A DNA stretch of 64,000 bases from JALHVH01 sp963773685 (GTDB lineage Bacteria; Acidobacteriota; Aminicenantia; Aminicenantales; Saccharicenantaceae): the NCBI GenBank assembly GCA_963773685.1, contig CAVZBY010000010.1, forward strand, positions 1 to 64,000. The letters are read 5' to 3'. The notes under the pieces were generated by a model that saw only the letters and a list, made by a program, of their open reading frames with translations, was not told the DNA's origin and did no database searches. Positions 22,953 to 29,414 of this stretch are shown here, piece after piece (the first letter of the stretch is position 1; every line of letters begins with the position of its first letter). The position numbers and the translations under genes were made by a program.

Positions 22953-23357
22953 ATGATCGAAAGAACGCTGGCCATCATCAAGCCGGACGCCGTCAAAAAG
23001 AGGATCATCGGGAAGATCATCGAGAGGATCGAAGAGGAAGGGTTCCGGATCGCCGAGATGAAGATGGCCCGCCTGACGAAGGAAGAAGCCCGCGGCTTCT
23101 ACGCCGTTCATAAGGGGAAGCCTTTCTTCGAACCCCTTACAGACTTCATGTCCACTGGAGAGATCGTCATCATGGCCCTGGAACGGGAGAGCGCTATTTC
23201 CCATTGGCGGCAGGTCATGGGGGAGACGGATCCCGCCCGAGCCAAGTCCGGGACCCTCAGGAGGGCGTACGGCTTCTCCATCGAGAGGAACGCCGTTCAC
23301 GGCTCCGACGCCCCCCAGACAGCCGAGTGGGAAATCGGCTACTTTTTCAAAAAATAG
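22953..23357 (+). CDS. ndk: Nucleoside diphosphate kinase
   Basis: 134 residues, the normal length. It transfers gamma-phosphate between NTPs and NDPs through phospho-histidine. TLAIIKPDAVKK at the N-terminus, the active-site histidine H116 in RNAVHGSDAPQTAEWEIGYFF, and the family residues ERES-AISHWRQVMGETDPARA are all present. The start is supported by GGAGAAAG; a longer in-frame opening upstream has no ribosome site. Cytosolic housekeeping enzyme with its own leader. Confidence 0.97.
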   Translation: MIERTLAIIKPDAVKKRIIGKIIERIEEEGFRIAEMKMARLTKEEARGFYAVHKGKPFFEPLTDFMSTGEIVIMALERESAISHWRQVMGETDPARAKSGTLRRAYGFSIERNAVHGSDAPQTAEWEIGYFFKK

Positions 23358-23649
23358 CCTCTTCCGCGGCTTCGGATTCCATTTTTTGTCAAAATCTTAT
23401 CCCCCTATATATTGACCTTGATTTGCCCGCTACCACAAAATGGTGTAGCGGGAACCCACTAAACTCTTGTAATTGAATAACTTATGCGACAACCGGGGGA
23501 AGAATTTTCTTGACAATTCTGAGCTCGTGTCCTAGATTAATCCCAAGCCTTGGATGAAGATGATGGAGAGAGTTCTCCGCGAAATCGTTCCGTTCGCCCT
23601 ACTTCTCTGATCATTTCCCAAGGCGAGTCGTACCAATAAGGAGGCCGCT
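23358..23649 (+). promoter_or_regulatory. AT-rich intergenic region with hairpin and strong promoter
   Basis: Contains CCCGCTACCA-CAAAA-TGGTGTAGCGGG (23426-23452), a hairpin with a two-base bulge and no T-run. A near-consensus promoter follows: TTGACA (23510-23515), 17-base spacer, TAGATT (23533-23538). This would start the transcript of the small secreted protein at about 23545, giving a ~105-base leader. Base composition drops sharply here compared with the ndk side. Confidence 0.75.
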
Positions 23650-23922
23650 ATGCGGAAAAGTTTCATCGTCAAAGCCGTCGCTCTCGCTCTCTGCCTGGTT
23701 TTCGTTGGGGTTTCAGCATCTGGTCTGTTCGCCGCTGAGAAAAGGGTAACCAAGATCGATGCTCGTCTCCTTCTTCAGAGGCCGTTTCAGTTCCTGATCT
23801 CCATCTTCCCCGCCCTCGGGTCTGTCTTCGGTCCCAACAAGACCCCTCTCAGTTCCGGCAACAGCTCCGTTGTCAAGCCTACCGGTGAACTCGTAACAGG
23901 AAGACCGAGCACCGGGGACTAA
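23650..23922 (+). CDS. Small secreted protein of unknown function
   Basis: 90 residues; start supported by AAGGAGG 8 bases upstream. A clear Sec signal peptide (FIVKAVALALCLVFVGVSASGLFAA, probable cut after FAA) leaves a mature chain of about 60 residues: basic at first (EKRVTKIDARLLLQRPFQFL), then hydrophobic (ISIFPALGSVF), with a Ser/Thr/Gly-rich end (TGELVTGRPSTGD). No cysteine in the mature part. It has its own promoter and terminator and precedes a TPR-CHAT gene. I do not recognise a family. A secreted signal or a substrate of the CHAT proteases is an inference from position only. Confidence 0.75.
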   Translation: MRKSFIVKAVALALCLVFVGVSASGLFAAEKRVTKIDARLLLQRPFQFLISIFPALGSVFGPNKTPLSSGNSSVVKPTGELVTGRPSTGD

Positions 23923-23970
23923 TTCATTTCGATTAATTAGTTTCTCATTAATTTATCAGCCATCCCCTTT

Positions 23971-24008
23971 AGGGGTGAGATTACTGAAGATATCTCACCC
24001 CTTTTCTC
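23971..24008 (+). terminator. Rho-independent terminator of the small secreted protein gene
   Basis: AGGGGTGAGAT (23971-23981) pairs with ATCTCACCCCT (23992-24002) around a loop of about ten bases, followed by TTTTCTCATC. Confidence 0.9.
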
Positions 24009-24022
24009 ATCTTCAAAGGCGA

Positions 24023-24052
24023 TTGACCGCCTAATCCTTAAGTCTCTATAAT
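24023..24052 (+). promoter_or_regulatory. Promoter of the first TPR-CHAT gene
   Basis: TTGACC (24023-24028), 18-base spacer, TATAAT (24047-24052). The predicted start point is about 24059, giving a ~40-base leader to the ATG at 24098. Confidence 0.75.
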
Positions 24053-24097
24053 TTATCTGACTCCGCGGATTGCGGATTACTGGAATTCTAGCTGGCC

Positions 24098-27097
24098 ATG
24101 AGAATGAAACTCTCGAGGAAGTTTATAAAGAAGGCTATGATCTCTTTTGCCGCATTTACTTTCATTCCATACATAACAATCCCCTGCAATGCTTCCTCTT
24201 CGGCCGTATCCATTCTAAAGCCATCCCAAGAGGCCTTATACCAGGAAGGAGAAAACCTCCGCAGCAGCGGAGATTATGAGAAAGCTATTGGAGCCTATAT
24301 AAGGAGCCTTGATCTTTCCCTTAAGAACAGGAACGTCGAAATCAAACTTGATACTATGATCGGTCTAGGGCGAGCTTATTGGAATGCTGGAAGGCTCCCT
24401 GAATCAACGGAATACTATAAGTCCGCTCTACTCTTAGCTAAGCAGCTGGGAAAGCAAGAAGAAGAAACTTATTGCAATCTATGCCTCGAGGTTTTTAAGC
24501 ACTACGAACTGGGGAAAGAATCTCGAGCAACAGGCCAATACCAAGATGCTATTAATAGTTTCAATAAAGCCATTCTCGTATCTCGCGAAGCGGGAAGTCT
24601 GGACCATGAAGTAAAGTGTCTGCGCCAGCTAAGCGTAATTTATTGGGAACAGGGCAATCTAAAAGAGTTTTTCTCGTTAAACACAAGTGCGTTAGACATT
24701 TCGATTGCACTAAATAATAAAAGAGAAGAAGGCCGATGTCTAAATAATCTCGGACTATATTATTGGAAGATAGACAATTATGCCTCTGCCCTTAGCGTTT
24801 ACGAAAAATCTCTGAAAATCGCAGATGTCCTGAATAATCTAAATGACAAAGCCGATTCGCTTCATAATATCGGAATAATCTGGCTATTCTTAGGTAGCTT
24901 TGAGAAAGCTATTGATTTCCTGACCAGCGCTTATGAGTTGGATCGCACCCAAACAAGTAAAGCAAACCTTGCCTCCGATCTAAACACGATAGGCACAGCG
25001 CTAATTAAGAGAGGAATGCTTTCTGAATCAGAGAATGATTATGTACAAGCACTGGAATATTTTAAAAAATCATTAGCCTTCGCCCACGAAGCAAAAGACA
25101 AGAAGAAGATAATAACCATCTTAAACAATATTGGCTCCGCTAAATCACATCTCAAGCTGTATTCGGAGGCATTGGATTTCTTTAACGAAGCCCTTCAGGC
25201 AGCAGAGGAAATCGGAGATCGAAATTCCTTGGGCATGATTTATAACAACGTCGGTATTGTCAACGCAAACATCGGGAATTTTGAAGAATCAACTCGGTTT
25301 TATGAAAGAGCCATAGATCTAGCGTTGGGCATTAAAGGTGGGGATATATTATGGGAAGCCTATTTAGAGAAAGCCAATTCCTTAAGAGGCCAAGAAAAAA
25401 ACGAGGAGGCCTTGGCTGATTATGCAAAGTCTATCCAGGTTATTGAAGAAATTCGCTCTAATGTAATACAAGAAGAACTAAAGGCAACATACCTGGGCTC
25501 GGGAAAAAGGATGGACGCTTACCAGAATATTATCGATCTTCTTTCAACTATCGGGATTGATCAAGAAGACCAAACGTACAAAATAAGGGCCTTCAATTAT
25601 CTTGAGAGGGCTAAGGCAAGGGCATTCTTAGACAGCTTGGAAGTGTCCGAAGTTAATGTCTCTCAAGGAGTAGATTTCAGATTAGCCAATCAAGAAAAGG
25701 AAATTATGAGAGAAATCTCTCAACTATATACAAAATTACTTCTCCCTTCACTTGGAACCGACGAGAAGGCTTCAATGAGCCGTCAGATTAAGAATTATGA
25801 GGATCGACAAGATGCCTTGAAACGCGAGATAAGGACGACAAGCCCAGCTTATGCCAACCTTAAGTATCCAGAGGTTATTACCTATGACGGGGCAAGAGAC
25901 TCCCTGATCGATAAGGACACGACGTTCTTCGCCTATTCGCTGGGAAAAGACCGGTCCTACGGATTCGTTCTCAGCAACAGCGGACTCAAGGTCTTCGTCG
26001 CCCCGGCGAAGAAGATCCTGCAGCAGCAGGTCTCCGAGTATCGCAAGGTCATCTCCGACAAGGACAACGATGATTTTAGCCTCGGGCACGTCCTGTTCAA
26101 GGAGCTCGTTCAGCCCGGGCTCGAAAAGAAGACAAATAGGATCGTTTTCATCCCTGACGATATTCTGAGCCTGCTGCCGTTCGAAACCCTCGTTTCCGAT
26201 GCGGCAACGACCCGATGGCTTGTCCAAGATCATTCCGTCTCTTATGCCCCCTCGCTTTCCTCCCTCCGCGAGCTGAACAGGAGGAGGTCCGCATCGCCGA
26301 AGCGGCCGCGTAAGGACCTCCTGGCGTTCGGCGATCCCTTCTACGGAGCCAACGAGGAGGACCGGCGGAATACGAGCCAGGACATCTTCCAGGATTTCTA
26401 TGCCAATTCCTCGATAAGCTTCTTCCGACTGAAATACAGCGGCCTCGAGGTCCAAAAGATCGCGGCCGCCTTCAAGCCCTCCCGGATGGACGCGTTTCGC
26501 CGTCAAGAAGCGACGGAGGACCGGCTCAAGGCCGAGCCTCTCACCGATTACCGGATCCTTCATTTTGCGACGCACGGCCTGATCGACGACAAGAAGCCGG
26601 CGCGTTCCTCCATCATCCTGGCTCTCGACCAGGATCCCCGGGAGGACGGGTTCCTTCAGATGCGGGAGATCTTCAACCTGAAGATGAATGCCGATCTGGT
26701 TACCTTATCCGCCTGCCAAACGGGTTTGGGCCAGTTCATCCGGGGCGAGGGCATCGAGGGATTGAGCCGCGCGTTCTTTTATGCTGGAGCGTCATCGGTG
26801 CTCATGAGTCTGTGGGCTGTCAACGATGAGGCCACGTACCAGCTCATGGAACGCTTCTACCGTCACCTGATGGGAGCCGAAACGCCGGCAACCGCTCTCC
26901 GGAGGGCGAAGCTCGAGATGATCGGCTCGAAGGTGCTTTCCCATCCGTATTATTGGGCCGGGTTCATCGTCAACGGAAAGAGCGACGCGGTCATCTTCCC
27001 GCGGCCTTTCAAGCGTTGGGCGCTCGTGGTCAGCTCCTTATGCTTGGGAATCATGATCCTCGTCGCGCTCCGCACCTTGAACCGGCGACGGGCCTAA
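24098..27097 (+). CDS. TPR-CHAT protein (caspase-like protease), copy 1
   Basis: 999 residues. The N-terminal hydrophobic segment (AMISFAAFTFIPYITIPCNA) is a signal peptide or anchor. About ten tetratricopeptide repeats follow (roughly 45-480; for example LYQEGENLRSSGDYEKAIGA, CLNNLGLYYWKIDNYASALS), then a linker and a CHAT domain (about 590-960). The catalytic dyad is visible: H826 in LHFATHGLIDD and C873 in LSACQTGLGQF. The C-terminus has a TM helix (WALVVSSLCLGIMILVAL), so the CHAT domain is probably membrane-tethered. The first ~600 codons are AT-rich and the rest GC-rich. It is a paralogue of the gene at 29336-32356. CHAT proteases cut specific partners; the target here is unknown. Confidence 0.88.
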   Translation: MRMKLSRKFIKKAMISFAAFTFIPYITIPCNASSSAVSILKPSQEALYQEGENLRSSGDYEKAIGAYIRSLDLSLKNRNVEIKLDTMIGLGRAYWNAGRLPESTEYYKSALLLAKQLGKQEEETYCNLCLEVFKHYELGKESRATGQYQDAINSFNKAILVSREAGSLDHEVKCLRQLSVIYWEQGNLKEFFSLNTSALDISIALNNKREEGRCLNNLGLYYWKIDNYASALSVYEKSLKIADVLNNLNDKADSLHNIGIIWLFLGSFEKAIDFLTSAYELDRTQTSKANLASDLNTIGTALIKRGMLSESENDYVQALEYFKKSLAFAHEAKDKKKIITILNNIGSAKSHLKLYSEALDFFNEALQAAEEIGDRNSLGMIYNNVGIVNANIGNFEESTRFYERAIDLALGIKGGDILWEAYLEKANSLRGQEKNEEALADYAKSIQVIEEIRSNVIQEELKATYLGSGKRMDAYQNIIDLLSTIGIDQEDQTYKIRAFNYLERAKARAFLDSLEVSEVNVSQGVDFRLANQEKEIMREISQLYTKLLLPSLGTDEKASMSRQIKNYEDRQDALKREIRTTSPAYANLKYPEVITYDGARDSLIDKDTTFFAYSLGKDRSYGFVLSNSGLKVFVAPAKKILQQQVSEYRKVISDKDNDDFSLGHVLFKELVQPGLEKKTNRIVFIPDDILSLLPFETLVSDAATTRWLVQDHSVSYAPSLSSLRELNRRRSASPKRPRKDLLAFGDPFYGANEEDRRNTSQDIFQDFYANSSISFFRLKYSGLEVQKIAAAFKPSRMDAFRRQEATEDRLKAEPLTDYRILHFATHGLIDDKKPARSSIILALDQDPREDGFLQMREIFNLKMNADLVTLSACQTGLGQFIRGEGIEGLSRAFFYAGASSVLMSLWAVNDEATYQLMERFYRHLMGAETPATALRRAKLEMIGSKVLSHPYYWAGFIVNGKSDAVIFPRPFKRWALVVSSLCLGIMILVALRTLNRRRA

Positions 27098-27117
27098 ACG
27101 GCCTCGCCCTCTCCCGA

Positions 27118-28047
27118 TCACGTGAAGAAGATCCTGCGGATGCAATCGTCCATGCGATATTTTTCGAGGAGCCGATAGAGCTGACGGCGGCTGCGGCCAA
27201 TCTCTCCGGCCGCCTTGGTCTTGTTCCAGCGGCAGTTCGCCAGAGCCCTCCTCAGGGTTTCGGGAGTGACCGGGCTGTCCTTCTCCGGCGACCAGGAATA
27301 GCCTTCGAAGATCAGGTCCTCGTCCCTGATGATCTCCTCCTCGCAAAGAACGTAGGCTCTCTCGATGATATTCTCCAACTCGCGGACGTTGCCCGGAAAC
27401 TCGTAGTTCATTAGCCTTGCCAGCGCCTCCGGAGAGAGGTCCTTGCGCATTCGGCTCCGCTCGTTCTCCCGCTCGAGGATCTGATGGGCGAGCCGGGGGA
27501 TGTCCTCCCGGCGCTCCCGGAGCGAGGGAAGCCGGATCCTCAGGACATTGATCCGGAAATACAGGTCCGTTCGGAACCGGCCCGTCCTGACCTCCTCCTC
27601 CAGGTCCCTGTTGGTCGCGAAGATGAATCGGGCGGCCACTGTCCGTATCGCCGTCTCGCCGATCCTGCGGGTCTCCCGCTTATCGATCATCCGAAGGACC
27701 TTGGCCTGGAGGCGGAATGGAAGCTCTCCGATCTCATCGAGAAAGACCGTCCCGCTTCCCGCCGATTCGAGGAGCCCTTCCTTGTCCTTCACGGCCCCCG
27801 TGTATGAACCTCGGGCGTATCCGAACAGCTCGGCCTCGATGAGATCGTCCGGAAGGCTCGCGCAGTTCACCGCGACGAACGGGTATTCCCGCCGGCCGCT
27901 CAGCTCATGGATCCTTCGCGCCGTCAGGTCCTTCCCCGTTCCCGTTTCCCCCAGGATCAACACGTTTTTGTCGCATCGGGCCGCTTTTTCGACGGCCCCG
28001 GCCCCCTCTCTGGGGACGACGGGAGCCTCCCAGGTTCTGTCCTTCAT
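27118..28047 (-). CDS. Sensor-less sigma-54-dependent transcription activator (AAA+ plus Fis HTH)
   Basis: 309 residues. The AAA+ domain begins almost at residue 1: Walker A GETGTGKD, sigma-54 contact loop GSYTGA (consensus GAFTGA), Walker B GTVFLDEIGE, and R-finger region FRTDLYFRINVL. A Fis-type HTH closes the protein (NKTKAAGEIGRSRRQLYRLLEKY). No receiver, FHA, GAF or PAS domain precedes it, so activity must be set by expression level or a partner, as in PspF-type activators. It is convergent with copy 1 of the TPR-CHAT genes and divergent from the ECF sigma gene. I saw no clear TGGCAC-N5-TTGC promoter in the locus. Confidence 0.9.
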   Translation of the reverse strand: MKDRTWEAPVVPREGAGAVEKAARCDKNVLILGETGTGKDLTARRIHELSGRREYPFVAVNCASLPDDLIEAELFGYARGSYTGAVKDKEGLLESAGSGTVFLDEIGELPFRLQAKVLRMIDKRETRRIGETAIRTVAARFIFATNRDLEEEVRTGRFRTDLYFRINVLRIRLPSLRERREDIPRLAHQILERENERSRMRKDLSPEALARLMNYEFPGNVRELENIIERAYVLCEEEIIRDEDLIFEGYSWSPEKDSPVTPETLRRALANCRWNKTKAAGEIGRSRRQLYRLLEKYRMDDCIRRIFFT

Positions 28048-28201
28048 GATCGTTCCGCTTGCCGCCTATAGGGAAGGACGGCATCCCTCCCGGATATTTC
28101 TCATTATTTTTCCCGGCAGAGTGAGACAAAAGCCCGTGAATTCCCATCTATATTAATGAGCCCATGATGGGGGAAGGGAATAAAGGAGGGGGACAGCTTC
28201 A
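28048..28201. promoter_or_regulatory. Divergent intergenic region between activator and sigma factor
   Basis: Toward the sigma gene there is TATATT (28149-28154) without a good -35, and an AGGAGG site (28184-28190). The absence of a standard -35 would fit an ECF-type, self-activated promoter, but no known ECF motif was recognised. Confidence 0.35.
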
Positions 28202-28744
28202 ATGACCGGCTCTTGGTCTTCAGACAAGGACCTCGAACTCCTGCTCATCAGGTTCACGAGCTTCATCAGGGCCCACATCCAGAAGTTCGAGGTTCAGAGG
28301 TACGGGATCGACCCGGATGACATCGTCCAAGAGGTCCGGATCAAGATCTGGAGGCTCCTGGCGAGTGAGAAAAACATCGTCAGTTATGCCTCATATATCA
28401 AGAAGATCGTGGATACCGTGGTGATCGACCAGCTGCGGCTTCTGCGAAAGGACGAGCAGCTCTACAGAATGGAGAAGCAAAAACAGGTCGCCGAGCAGCT
28501 GAACGGATTCAGGCCCGAGATCCTTCGGAACATCCGGCTCCGGGAGGCGATCGGGAAAGCCGTGGAATCCCTGATAGAGAGCCGCCGGAACGTGGTCAAA
28601 CTTTACCTTTTCGACATGAGCATAGAGGAAATTTCGCGTTTTTACGGCTGGAGCCTGCACAAGACCCGCAATCTTCTCTATCGGGGCCTAGCCGACCTGA
28701 AGCGGTCCCTGAAAATGGCGGATATCGGAAATGGGCATGAGTGA
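28202..28744 (+). CDS. ECF-type sigma-70 factor
   Basis: 180 residues. Region 2 is at about 15-90 (FTSFIRAHIQKFEVQRYGIDPDDIVQEVRIKIW, then SYASYIKKIVDTVVIDQLR, the -10 recognition helix). Region 4 is at about 120-170 (AVESLIESRRNVVKLYLFDMSIEEISRFYGWSLHKTRNLLYRGLADLK, with HTH). No region 3, as in ECF factors. The downstream zinc-finger membrane protein overlaps by 14 bases and is the likely anti-sigma factor. Target promoters probably include genes of this locus, but this is inferred. Confidence 0.88.
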   Translation: MTGSWSSDKDLELLLIRFTSFIRAHIQKFEVQRYGIDPDDIVQEVRIKIWRLLASEKNIVSYASYIKKIVDTVVIDQLRLLRKDEQLYRMEKQKQVAEQLNGFRPEILRNIRLREAIGKAVESLIESRRNVVKLYLFDMSIEEISRFYGWSLHKTRNLLYRGLADLKRSLKMADIGNGHE

Positions 28745-29414
28745 TATCGAAGTCCGTCGGCTCTACAGGTCCTACGTTGCCGGCAAGATCCGGGCGTCCC
28801 GGAGGGATTGTCCTCCCATAAAGGACGTCCGGGAGGCCTTCGAGGGCAAGACGCGACGGGCTGCCAAGAATAGGATCGTCGATCATGTCTCCGACTGCGC
28901 TTATTGCGCCCAGGAATTCGAATTCATCCGGGCCGTCAGGGCGAGAGAACGGGAGCTCGAGGAAGGGATCCGCGGGATCGCTCGTCTCCGTCGTCCTCCT
29001 CTTCTGTCCCTTTCTCGCCCCATCTGGAACTATGCTATAGGCATGGCGATGATCGCCGTTGTCATCTCGGGCATCGCCCTATTCAGGGGGGACCGCCCGC
29101 GCGGCGAGTGGAGGAACCCTTCGGTCGCGATCCCCGAAGCCCTGGGCCCCTCCGGGCATATCGATACGCCTTCCCGCTTGATATTCAGGTGGAGGCCGGT
29201 CGCCGGGGCCTCGTCATATGTCGTCGAGATCTATGACGAGTCCCTCCAGCTTATCTGGGAGAGCCGCCCGGTCACGACCTCCGCAGCTCTCCTTCCGGAA
29301 CCCGTAAAGGAAGCGTTCTCCGGCGATAAGAATTACTACTGGTCGGTTTCGGCTCTCGATTCGGAAGGGAGGATCGGCGAGTCGAGGTTCGAGGTCTTCT
29401 CGATCGATCCCTGA
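28731..29414 (+). CDS. Membrane zinc-finger anti-sigma factor with extracytoplasmic FN3-like domain
   Basis: 227 residues. The cytoplasmic part has the ZAS-type motif HVSDCAYCAQEF (H-x3-C-x2-C), typical of anti-sigma factors that hold an ECF sigma. One TM helix follows (YAIGMAMIAVVISGIALF, about 103-120). The outside part is beta-rich: LIFRWRPVAGASSYVVEIYD and YYWSVSALDSEGRIGESRFEVF are fibronectin-III-like. Translationally coupled to the sigma gene. The last 79 bases overlap, on the opposite strand, the end of the second TPR-CHAT gene. Release of the sigma would need ligand binding or proteolysis; the nearby CHAT proteases are candidates (inference). Confidence 0.85.
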   Translation: MGMSDIEVRRLYRSYVAGKIRASRRDCPPIKDVREAFEGKTRRAAKNRIVDHVSDCAYCAQEFEFIRAVRARERELEEGIRGIARLRRPPLLSLSRPIWNYAIGMAMIAVVISGIALFRGDRPRGEWRNPSVAIPEALGPSGHIDTPSRLIFRWRPVAGASSYVVEIYDESLQLIWESRPVTTSAALLPEPVKEAFSGDKNYYWSVSALDSEGRIGESRFEVFSIDP

